20,266 nt of DNA from Plakobranchus ocellatus. Lineage: Eukaryota > Mollusca > Gastropoda > Plakobranchidae. The notes beneath the pieces are model-generated. The model was not told the origin of the DNA. It worked only from the letters and a program-made list of their open reading frames with translations, and did no database searches. The position numbers and the translations under genes were made by a program. Shown one piece after another: positions 1-10,300 of the stretch; within the stretch, counting starts at the first letter, position 1, and the number at the start of each line of letters is the position of its first letter. The DNA lies in assembly GCA_019648995.1 (NCBI GenBank), contig BLXT01005615.1, positions 106,324 to 126,589 on the forward strand, read 5' to 3'.

Positions 1-66
<66 letters not shown>

Positions 67-75
67 TCATCATGT
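1..75. repeat. (TCA)n trinucleotide microsatellite
   Basis: About 20 uninterrupted copies of TCA from the first base, then a short imperfect end. The array probably continues beyond the left edge. It has no coding context. Confidence 0.95.
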
Positions 76-734
76 CACTGCACTTATAATGTTTATGTTG
101 AATACCATCCTCATTCATTATTGAGGATTAACTATCATCGCTAGTATTATGTCATCCCACCATTATAACAATTCATGACAAAAGGAGCCAACTTCTTTAA
201 TGACCCCATTCATGTATGTACGTGTCTTTTTGCCTGCCTCTAAGCCAGTCTTTTCTTTTAGCTATTTTTATGTTTGCTTATGTATCTGTGTTTTTTTTTT
301 TGTTGTTGTTTTTGTTTTTGTTTTTTTTCTTTTTACCTTGAATAAAGCTCCAAAGCTCGATCATTGGGCATACTTATTTTTTTAAAACCAATTCACCCTT
401 TTCTTTCATCTTCCCTTCATTCTATTCACTTGTTTACTGACACCTACATGTACTTGTTTTTTTCATACATTTTTCATCCTAAGCGTATTACCTCTGTATC
501 TGCTTACTTCTCGATTTTCGCCCTCTTTATCATTTTTTTTGTTCTCATTTCACTCCCTTATGAGTATTACATACAACTCTCCTTATTTATTCTACCAACC
601 CCTAGCCGCTTCACTTACATACGTTTCGAAATTATGCATGCAAGTTTTATTCTAACAACCGAATAACTGGTCCGAGCTAGGCATGGTTTATTCAGTGAAG
701 ACCATGGCATTGACGTGTTGTAAAATCGGTCGTA
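76..734. other. T-rich low-complexity stretch, no gene seen
   Basis: The plus strand is rich in T and C, with T-runs around 290-330 and GTT-type repeats. The two open frames here (200-385 and 364-666) encode mostly F, V, S, I and L, as expected from T-rich DNA. They have no recognisable domain or splice context. I see no gene. Confidence 0.6.
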
Positions 735-960
735 ATATTTTAGTATTTTAAAAACTATGGCAATAAACTATTGTTAAAAAAAAAAGTCAATATCTTAATA
801 TCGTAAAAACAATGGCAATAACTCATTGTTAAAAATAAAGTCAATATCTTAGTATTGCAAAAACAATGGCAATTACTTATTGTTAAAAAAGTCAGTATCT
901 TGGTATTGTAAAAACAATGGCAATAACTCATTGTTAAAAAAATTGTGGCATCATGTCAGT
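735..960. repeat. Tandem repeat, 51-55 bp unit, four copies
   Basis: Four imperfect copies of a unit containing AAAACAATGGCAATAACTCA followed by TTGTTAAAAA and GTCAATATCTTAGTATT. The shared ATGG lies at about 757, 812, 866 and 917, giving periods of 55, 54 and 51. Later units merge into the related repeat at 1000-1524, which shares the GTGGCAATAACAAAGC-type core. Confidence 0.85.
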
Positions 961-1044
961 TTTGTAAGAACTTTTGTCATGACTCGATGTTTTAAAAACT
1001 GTGGCAATAACAAAGCTGTGTTAGAGCTGTGGCGCTGATTCAGT

Positions 1045-1524
1045 GTTGTCAAATCTGTGGCAATGACAAAGCTCTGTACGAGCTGTGGCGCTAATTCAGT
1101 GTTGTCAAATCTGTAGCAATGACATGGTGAGTGAACACGGCGGTAATGTGGTTACAAGAAACAAAACTGTTGTAATAATTTTAAACTTTCAGTGTGCTCT
1201 CGAAAGCGAAATCGTGGTCATTTAGGTCTCATGGTTTTGGGCTGAGTTTTTTTTTTTTTTAAGAGCTCTGCTGGTTTAATGTGTTGTCAAATCTGTGGCA
1301 ATAACAAAGCTGTGTAAGAGCTGTGGCGCTAATTCAGTGTTGTCAAATCTGTAGCAATGACATGGTGAGTGAACACGGTGGTAATGTGGTTACAAGAAAC
1401 AAAACTGTTGTAATAATTTTAAACTTTCAGTGTGCTCTCGAAAGCGAAATCGTGGTCATTTAGGTCTCATGGTTTTGGGCTGAGTTTTTTTTTTTTTAAA
1501 GAGCTCTGCTGGTTTAATGTGTTG
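1045..1524. repeat. 238 bp tandem duplication
   Basis: Copy 1 (1045-1282) and copy 2 (1283-1520) start with GTTGTCAAATCTGTGGCAAT and run in register. They share an AAACTTTCAGTGTGCTCTCG block, a poly-T run and GAGCTCTGCTGGTTTAATGT. Only a few bases differ, mainly in the poly-T length and near the start. Each unit itself contains two short GTTGTCAAATCTGT.GCAATGAC subrepeats, so the array is nested. High identity implies a recent duplication. Confidence 0.9.
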
Positions 1525-2138
1525 AGCTCTTACCACATCCAGTTGTTGCAAAGATGTTTGATAGGTTCATCATGTACGATGTGATGAAAGACGTACAAAT
1601 TTTGGAGTATGCGTAAAGCGCATTGTTCTATTAAAGTTGTCCACTCTGATAACGATTGATACGGCGTCTACCCATGGAGAGACCGTTCAATCTTGTTGCC
1701 AATTTCTTCAATTTTTTTTCTGTAATACTCTACAATCGACTTGGAAAGAATTCAATTAGACCACGGTTCTCACTTTTGAGTCGCCATTGTTCATACTCAT
1801 ATATGTAGTTGTCTCTGAGTATGGATATTATGAAGCCTGTCTTCGAGCTTCACCAGAGGAGCTGGGACCAACTGAGGGAAGAGGAAATATGGAGATCATG
1901 TATTAGTTCGGTTGTTAATTTACATGAGCACTACGTCACTTTAGTAGAAATATCATGGTGACACAGTGTCACTCGATTATATTTTCTTTTCTTTTTCTTT
2001 TTACACAAGAGATAATTACTTTGCATATAGGTACATCTGATAAAAACGACGATATTATTAATGGTATTGTCCTCCACTCATTGGTAATTAATGTCAAAGT
2101 TATATATCATTCTACAGATTTTATATATATTTATACAG
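1525..2138. other. No gene seen
   Basis: Mixed AT-rich sequence between the tandem duplication and the microsatellite. I found no exon with convincing splice sites on either strand and no recognisable element. The open frames that extend into the TA/GA repeat are repeat translations. Confidence 0.5.
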
Positions 2139-2142
2139 GTTA

Positions 2143-2193
<51 letters not shown>

Positions 2194-2215
2194 GAGAGAG
2201 AAAGAGAGAGAAAGT

Positions 2216-2258
<43 letters not shown>
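2139..2258. repeat. Compound (TA)n(GA)n microsatellite
   Basis: A (TA)n tract at about 2139-2189 passes through a single C into a (GA)n tract with a few A-rich interruptions, ending at 2258. All open frames over it, on both strands, are dipeptide-repeat artefacts. The same TA-then-GA order recurs at 7245-7362. Confidence 0.97.
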
Positions 2259-2260
<2 letters not shown>

Positions 2261-3345
2261 CATTTCCCCCAAAAAATTGACAGCAAGAATAGTGTTAAAT
2301 AAAAAAAAAAACATTGCAGGTACAGGAACAATATTGATCACAAAAAGAGAAGAACTATTTTGTCAGTTTGGAAACATGATTTTAATGCACACAATACACA
2401 CTTGGTGCTTCAAGCCCCACCTTAATCGATAGAGGTCAAAATAAAAAATAAAAAATCTGAAAATGTACATTTTTTTTCCGAAAGAAACATTAAATTAACA
2501 TAGTAATTAAAAATTATGGTTCTTGAAGAGTTTGATAGAAAGTGCAATGGTATTGATCAAAGCAACAGCATTTCAGGCTGAAAGTTCGGTAAGATTAATA
2601 TCGTGGGTGACTGCCGCCTACGGCAAAGACGACCTGGCATATGTGCCTCATAGAGTTGACGATGTTGAAAATTCATAATTCAACATAATTTCTATTGCTT
2701 AACCAAAATACATATCATTAATACTTAAACACACAGACTTACAATCCATTAATATCACAAGCATTTTAACGCTTAGATATAAATTTACCTTTAATTCATA
2801 TGACGTTTCAACATTTAATCGTTTCTAATCAATTATTTTGACTATTTAATTGTCCTATCACTCTGGCACAAAATTAATATCGGCAAATATCTGCTAACCA
2901 AAATACGCTATCTTTTGATTAAATTTACGGTTAGATCATAGCCCATTTGGCTGCTGCATAGACAATGCGTTCAAATTTAGACAATATTTTACATAATCAA
3001 TTACCAGCTGCCTACACACCAACAATTTGGATACCTTTCCTGAAAGGCGTTTGAATTGCAACTGAAGCGAAAAATGCTACCTACGTGTTTAGCTATCACC
3101 AACCGAGTGCTATTCATCGGTGAGCTTCGAGCCTCAATGTCACTTTACTCGTGTTACTCCCTGCGCTACCCTAACCTACCTAACAACATTACAAATAAAA
3201 GTTATGAATAAGCAACTCAGGGTATCTTCACGGCAAATGTCCTTTGTTTCGTTTTTGTACTTTCATTTTAACCCTTAATCTAAATAATCAAACATTTAAC
3301 TGTAAATGATACATGAACAAAGTGAGTAAGGAGACCGTGGATGAT
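2259..3345. other. AT-rich stretch with a small GC-richer patch
   Basis: Mostly unremarkable AT-rich DNA. A patch at about 2595-2665 is GC-richer, holds the short palindrome GCCGCCTACGGC, and overlaps a weak candidate last exon on the minus strand (2646-2557, listed separately). Nothing else here is supported. Confidence 0.5.
2557..2646 (-). CDS. Very weak candidate last exon
   Basis: An open minus-strand frame of 29 codons plus stop could follow exon 8 in phase 0. It encodes a basic stretch starting AHMPGRLCRRRQ and ending EMLLL. The AG at its start has no good pyrimidine tract. The GC-rich patch may equally be part of a repeat. It is listed only because the receptor needs a last exon somewhere left of 4015. 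The candidate at 3581-3474 is slightly better. Confidence 0.1.
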   Translation of the reverse strand, partial: AHMPGRLCRRRQSPTILILPNFQPEMLLL

Positions 3346-3348
3346 GAC

Positions 3349-3375
3349 ATAATAATGATGATAATAATAATAATA

Positions 3376-3444
<69 letters not shown>

Positions 3445-3456
3445 GTAATAATAATT
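3349..3456. repeat. (AAT)n trinucleotide microsatellite
   Basis: About 35 near-perfect ATA/AAT triplets with a few GTA interruptions. The long poly-Ile and poly-Tyr frames here are artefacts of the repeat. Confidence 0.97.
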
Positions 3457-3473
3457 AGGCCGTGCATATGTCT

Positions 3474-3581
3474 TCACCTTTCTTTATCTGAGAAGCGGAA
3501 CGTTTTATCGAACTGCCTTGTTGCGCTGTCTATTTTTAGTTTTTTTCCGATTTGGAATAGTGATTCTTGCCACTTCAAGCG
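3474..3581 (-). CDS. Candidate last exon of the Ig receptor (weak)
   Basis: This minus-strand segment would continue exon 8 in phase 0. It has 35 codons and a TGA stop at 3476-3474. The peptide is charged, starting RLKWQESLFQIG and ending FSDKER, which would suit a cytoplasmic tail. A CTAAC branch-point-like motif lies about 15 bases before the AG. The sequence just before the AG (GACCGGGCAAG) is a poor pyrimidine tract compared with the gene's other acceptors. A 35-codon frame can occur by chance. The AAT microsatellite begins 17 bases after the stop. Confidence 0.25.
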   Translation of the reverse strand, partial: RLKWQESLFQIGKKLKIDSATRQFDKTFRFSDKER

Positions 3582-3719
3582 CTTGCCCGGTCAAGGTTAG
3601 TCAGATGATGCAATAAGATCTATGTTAAAATTTAGATCAGATAGATAATAAAAAGCTACAAAATTTTTAGAATTTTAATGACACATGTTGATCTTTATTA
3701 TCGATTCCACATGAAAAAT

Positions 3720-3955
3720 GAGAAGGCTTGTGGAACGCTATAGGGCTAAGAGTAAGGCCTGGAAAGAGCGGGAAATCCTAATTAGGACATCAGCCATCCA
3801 TAGACCCTGACTGCCTTGGGGATTCGCTGCAAAACAAGGGCTAGCGGAGAGCCCCTACACTAGAGTAATCCGCAGAAGAACCATGAAACTAACTTAGCTG
3901 CGAAAGTTTAACTGGACTTTATCTGGCTCCGGCGGCCGCGGGGGAGAAACTGGGT
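3720..3955. repeat. GC-rich repeat-like segment, unclassified
   Basis: This block is much richer in G and C than its surroundings. It includes CTGACTGCCTTGGGGATTCG and, near its end, CTCCGGCGGCCGCGGGGGAG. Short plus-strand frames interrupted by stops (for example IWLRRPRGRNWV) suggest the decayed end of a mobile element, possibly a LINE. I cannot name a family. It could instead be a structured non-coding or regulatory segment. Confidence 0.35.
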
Positions 3956-4014
3956 CATTTTTTAAACAGCCAAACTAGATCTACGGTGACGAAATATTTC
4001 AAGGTTTTACTTAC

Positions 4015-4088
4015 AGTCTTACGAACTTTGATGTGACTGAGTATTCTGTTTCTCATCAGTGTCTCCATGCGCTGCCGATCAGAATCAC
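4015..4088 (-). CDS. Exon 8: cytoplasmic tail segment
   Basis: The acceptor is TTTGTTTTAG at 4098-4089, the donor T|GTAAGTAA at 4015/4014. The exon has two bases completing a Gly codon and then 24 codons. It encodes a basic, hydrophilic stretch with DSDRQRMETL near the start and HIKVRKT at the end, fitting the cytoplasmic side after the membrane helix. It ends in phase 0, unlike the seven phase-1 introns before it. If this last intron were retained, the frame would run about 18 more codons to a stop near 3957. Confidence 0.7.
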
Positions 4089-7000
4089 CTAAAACAAAGA
4101 TGTGAAAATCGAAGGGTGTTGGCTTCTTTCAAAATATTTTGAAGATGAGGTAGCCAAAGATTGAGATTTAGGCTTTTGTTTATTCAAAGAGCGAGAATCT
4201 GAAACTACCTAAAACTAATTTTCCATGAAAGCTGAAAACAACCAACCATCTCAAGGTTTTAGGGAATTGATTTATCAAGAAATAAAAAAGTGAGAGTTAG
4301 TTGCAAGAAGTATCACAACTGATCGTGATCAGCTTCAAACTCTATCTCTCTCTCCCTGTCTGTATCTATCTGATAACCTACTTATCTACTTACGTTTAGT
4401 TATAGGATAGAGAGGTTACAGTTATACCGTAAACTAAAAACATACTACAGGAGAGCGCTTTGACAGCTGTAGCCTATGCCACGTGCAGCAGAAGCAGAGC
4501 TAACTTGCTACACATGCAGCTGTAGGAGAGAGCTGTTACAGATAAAGCCTTTGACTTTTACACCTTTAGCTGTAAGAGAACACTGTTACATTTAGAGCCT
4601 ACAACATCTGTATCTGCAGGAGATTACTGTTACTAATGAGGCCTACACGTTCTGAAGCTGATTTATTATAGATCTAGTTGACAATAAGTTCTTGACGAAA
4701 ATTGAAGAAAGAGTTTATTGATTTAAATCAATTCAGAACAGCGATCTAATTAACACAATTGATTAGATCTGATGGCTTCTCACAACGATCTGACAACCAT
4801 TTTTATATCTCAACTACCACAGCTCTTGGAAAATCCTAGTTATTCAATGCGCAGGCTAATTAAACAATACAGCACAAGCAACGTATTCTGGAATGGCCAA
4901 TTCTAGTAAAGACCAGAAATCATGAATTATGTAAATAAGGCTTGCTAAATATACGAACCAATCAAATACTCTGATACATTCCACTTTCCCGCTTTACACC
5001 AAAACACGACTCCTCTGCCTTGTCACCACGATGCGATCTAACAACTTCGTGTAACAATGTTCTCACACCTTCGAGAACTTTGTAAAAAGCCCTCGATCTT
5101 GATAGAACATACGATTAGCCACATTGAGTCTAGATCTAGACTGAATTCACAGCAACCATTCGTCACACATTTGCAACACCTGCAGTTGCAGCAGAAATAG
5201 CTTACTACATATGTGGTAGTAGGAGAGATCTGTTACAAATGAGGCTTATAACACCTGTAGCTTTAAGAGAACACTATTAGTTTGTAGCCTATAACAAATG
5301 TATCTAAACGAGAAACTTTTTTCTGATCAAGTCTAGAACACATAATATAAAACTATGAGAAAATATTTTTAAATTGTACCCTGCAACACTTGTAGCCCTT
5401 AACTTTCACTGTCACAGTTGAAGCTTATAGGATCTATGGTTGTAGGAGAACGCTGTTAAAACTGTAACTTCAAGTATGCAACTGTAGGAGAGCGTACATG
5501 GAGTTTAGCCTATAACACATATCGCAGAGGGAGAGTGCTGATATGGCTATAGCCCGCAGCATCTGTAGCAGTATGAGAGCGCTGATCTCCTAGCTGTTGG
5601 TGAGAACGTTATAGCTGTGGCTTAAATCACCTGTAGCTGCAGCAGAGCTTTGTCACAGCTGTAGCCTTTAGAATTTTTGATAGTAGGAGGGAGCTGTTAC
5701 AGATGTAAGCTTTATCTCCTGTTGCTGTGGCAGCGCGTTAACAGTTGTTGCCACGATACATGTAGCTTTAGTTATTGGAGAACGCTGTTACGATTATAGA
5801 TTACAAGACCAGTAGCTGTAACATAGCTAGCCCACGACACATGTAGCAGTATAAGACAACTGTTACAGATGTAGCCTATAACATTTATAGCTGTAGGAAG
5901 TTGCTGATTCAGTTTTAGCCTTTAAAACCTTTTGCCGTAGGAAAGTGCGTTTATGGTTGTTCCCAAAACACCTTTACCTGTAGCCATAGGAGCTTAAATA
6001 TCCTGTAGCTGTGGGAGAGAACTGTTAGAGTCGTAATCTATAAAACCTACAGCTGTAGGAGAGTACTGAAAATGCACAATAGAAACATTTCGAACAACCA
6101 CCTTAAAAGTAAAGTGATAAGGAAAAAAGCTCAAGTTTGACCGCATTGGTCACAATCTCTTGTTGCAACTTGCCACTTATATTTCTCTAGAAGATTTGAT
6201 CCTTTACCTTCCTCCCCTGTCCTGCTGCTAGTGAAGTTGGTGATCTGCTGCGCAAGCACAAATACAATCAGAGCAGCTGCGATCCATACGAGTGCCTTGA
6301 CAGCAAATTGAAGGTCATTCCCTTTCTCGTTCTTTGGGACTGACGGGAGCAAAAGTAATCATTGTAGGGCAAATTTAAAATTATGATAATTTTCCTCATT
6401 TGAAGATAAAAAAAAAGAAACTTCGTTCTGTTTCTGTCTATGTATATTTTATTTTGGAAACAACAGTTGCGTAAGATCTCAAAATATACTACTGATCAAT
6501 TCCTTACAAGATTTTTAAGTTTTCTAAGCCTAACCATAAAGTTTTTTCTATCGCCCTATTTATATTGAGTTATCACACTGAGATTGCTACAGAACGGAAA
6601 ATGTAAAAGATTTTGAACGTCCTTAAACTGAACATTTATTTTGTAAAAAAAAACAAACCGATGTTTAGAGTTTTCTTCGATTTCTACTCTTTTCTTAACT
6701 ACAAAAAGTTTCTTACAATGACAAAATATTCAGACAAAAACTGTAAAGTTTTGGTGTCCTACTCATTACGAAACCAGCACTAACCTAACACGATGAAGAG
6801 CTCACTTATGTCTGTGATATCAAAACCTCCTATGTCAGTCCTGTTGTAGGACAGGCATGCTAATCGTTTGTTATGCAGGTCCAGGTTCACCATTAATGTC
6901 AGTATGGATGTCACTTTAGTGCCACAGTTAGACTGATTGTACACTGAAGGGTCCGAGAGTTCGTACAACGTAACCAGAATACAGGGGGAAAGCAAAATAT

Positions 7001-7306
7001 CATTTACATTATTTATCACATACGTCGTACATCAATATTGTTTTATAGGATAACATACGTATGCCTTATTATGGTCAAGATATACAATGTATTTTTCCCA
7101 TTTTATCTATCCATCGCCATCTATTTATCAATTGTTCCATAAATCTGTAATGATATATTATTTTCATAAATTACGCCACGAGAATTTATATCTGTCTATT
7201 CACCTATCTATCTATCTACCTACCCACTTACAAAAAAAGGCAGAATATATGTATATATATATATATATATGTACACATAGACGGGGAGAGAGAGAGAGAG
7301 AGAGAC

Positions 7307-7337
<31 letters not shown>

Positions 7338-10300
7338 TAGATAGAGAGAGAGAGAGAGAGAGTTCTGCCTATGATTTTATTTTATCGTACTTACTTAACT
7401 AGCAAGTTTGTTTTTCTATGTACAAGCTTTTTGTTTCCAAGCTGTCACTCCTACCAGATAACTTATATAACTGCGTCGGGCACAAACGGGCTAATGAGGT
7501 TTTGATTATACAGCACTACCTAATTGTACCCAAAGCATTATAAGCTTATCTAGACCATACATTTTTATAAAATTTTAATAACAATCTACCAAGGTGTGTA
7601 AAATTTAGGAAGAATAAAGACCATAGGAATCGATTCTCATAAAGAAAATGCGTACGTACATTCTTAAGTCCACGGCAGTTTTGTTTTCATTTCGTTAAAA
7701 CTGATTGGGTACTCTGCTTATCATTCATCTATGAATGTATAGTGTGGAGTCATTGATACTACCTGTAGATGTAATAAGGTATCCGATATGTAGATGTTCC
7801 GAGGAAAAATAATAATACTGAGAATATGGAGACGCGAGACAAGTTTGCATGAATGCTGAATGGCCTTGCAATATCAGTAAAGATCAAAATCTATGTCAAG
7901 GGCAGGCACGACAGCGAAGATGAGAGAATAAAGTGAGCAACTTGCTAGATTTGATTAGATTAAAAGTTTTTTAAAGTCACGTTCTGCTTTGAAAAAGCAA
8001 CTGTTGCCACACACCTGGGAAAGTAGGGTGAGATACTAGCTGAGACAATGGGTTTGAGACCAATCCTATCCACTCAGATTTAAAACAAAAATCTTCCGAC
8101 ATTTGAAGGCCACTTGGTTTTGGTTCATTGGAAAGCATGTTTTAGAAAGTTTAAGCGCAATCAAGAAACCCAAAACAAACAATGTTGAAAATCAAGCTTT
8201 TTCATTATGAAACTCAGAGACTTGAGTCTAGAATATACCAATAATTCATAACATTGAATGTTGATTACAGCGTGTCATTGATTTGGAGTAAAATCAAGAA
8301 GTTTTGACAATGCCTGCTGACTTTCCGCAGTAATTATGTAGGCTGGGCCTCGATTATTGTGAAACCCCCCGACTTTCAATTACCGACCAAACGTCCGGGC
8401 TGTTGATGTTTTGGCGATCTAAGTCAGATCTAAGTATGTGTAGCCTGTGCCTAAGTTGGAGAGAGAGGAAGACAAAGAACTGTTTAAAGAGGAATAACAT
8501 TTTATTTGTGTAATGACTTTTTAAGAGAAAGATAAAACTTTCCTGGACTGAAAAGAAAACAAAATGAATAAATACTCAAAAAGACAGAGGCAAGTAAACG
8601 AGCTTTCTCAAGAAGAGATTGGCAAAAAAAAAAAAAAATGTCACACAGAAAGGAGAAGAAAACTACAACATTTGATAAAAGCAAGGAAATTCTATAGCCA
8701 AAGGGCTCGTAAACAACACAGAACCAAACTCTTAGACGGATTGGCAATGCCATAGTGGAGAGTCATGTATGTAAACGCTCTTCACCGGGATACTGGATAT
8801 ACCGATGATGATGATTTGATCGCTGTAGAATGAATTGAGGAATCCCATTCTGAAATGAAAATTGAAAATTATTAACTTTTATCCCTCAGCCAAACAAAAA
8901 AAAAGAAAATGTCTGATTGGGACCTTCCCACGCGCTGGTCCGCCTTGCTGAATCGAACTGTGCACGCAGTTTCTCTGTCCGGCCCAACCCGGATTGGAAG
9001 AGGAAAGGAGGCGGCAAGGAGATTGCAGTTAAATCAGACTGCACGACTTCCTTTATTTCATATTTGCTCTTTTATAAATTAGATTGAAGTTGATATCCTC
9101 TTTTAGTTAAACCTAAGCCCTCATTCCTTATGATTCTGACAGTAAAAGATGTCGAAATGGTCTATTTATTTATTTTAAACAGTTATTGCATCGCAATGTT
9201 TTGATATAGAGATACGCATTTTTGTGTCTCTGCGTTGGGATAAAATCCAGTTCAGTCTGAGCGGCATTTGTAAAAATTAAGATTGCGTAGAATTTGCTCC
9301 GATTCATGTCATAAGTCTAGGCGGAAAATTCTAACTATACAAACGCTTTTTGTCAAATCAAATTAAGTGGCTCTAAAAAGATCGTCATACACAAAAAGAT
9401 ACAAATTATAAACCTTTCATATTAAAACGATTGATAATTAAACAAGTTGCACTTTACTATTATCTTATCACATGCATTAGTAAGGCTTGTAAACAATAAT
9501 AGCAAAGTTACCAAGGCACAACAAATCAACAAATGCGTAATGTTAGTTGCATACAGCAAACCAGGAAGAGCAAAAGAAGAGCAGTACGTGGTGGTAGATA
9601 GCGGTGCTAGACAGCATGCAGAAAATAGATCGAGTGAACGTAAAACAAAAGATGAAGACCACCAGCCATTACCATGAGCAGCGTGACTGATAGGCAGAAG
9701 ACTGGATTATTTTTCGATCAATGTGCAGATTAACAGTATGCAATGAGATGCTAGACGTACCTTGGGTATTAAGACTGCTCTAAAGACAGACTAAACAAAC
9801 TTAAAACTAGTGCTCAATACGTAAATCCCAGTTCCTAACTAACAAGTGGCGTAACACTTCCCTGAACAACAAAGAGCAACTCGACCCTAAAGTACTAGAC
9901 TTGTGTCCATTTTGAGTTCAACGCAAGTCCAGTTTCGAGTTAGGTCCGGTCTTATCATTTGGCCAGTTGGATCTTACAGCACTGCAGCAACAAAAAGGGA
10001 TTAGCAGTTCGGAATCTTGTTTATATTTAAATCAATAGGCTAATGTGTTATGTTGGTGGTTCGAAAAAAATTTGCTGCTTTAAACTCTGACTTCAAAGAA
10101 AGGTCACATTTATCGGTCCCCTACATTGGAATGAGCTAGAGCGCTGCAAGATTTCATAGATGNNNNNNNNNNNNNNNNNNNNCCCCCAAATAAAGGGGGG
10201 AGGGGGGAAGGGGTAGGTAGGTAGATTTTAATTGCTGATAATTTCCACTGATTAGTTTAAGAGATTGTCTTTGAAAATTCCCTTTTATCTTGATATTGGG

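Larger units (their letters stand above)
7371..10162. other. Intron 5, central part, no exon of this gene
   Basis: A long intronic stretch. A GC-richer patch at about 8918-9050, next to an A-run, looks repeat-like but is not classified. Two plus-strand frames are noted separately (8564-8755 and 9447-9677). Imperfect inverted arms (ACTAGACTTGTGT against ACGCAAGTCCAGT, about 9895-9943) could form a hairpin. No Ig-like exon with matching phase is visible here. Confidence 0.55.

Noticed and set aside
2078-2432. Three long overlapping frames on both strands
   Set aside because: They run through TA and GA dinucleotide repeats and encode only YI, RE and SL repeats.
3280-3600. Poly-Tyr and poly-Ile proteins
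   Set aside because: Direct translation of the AAT microsatellite.
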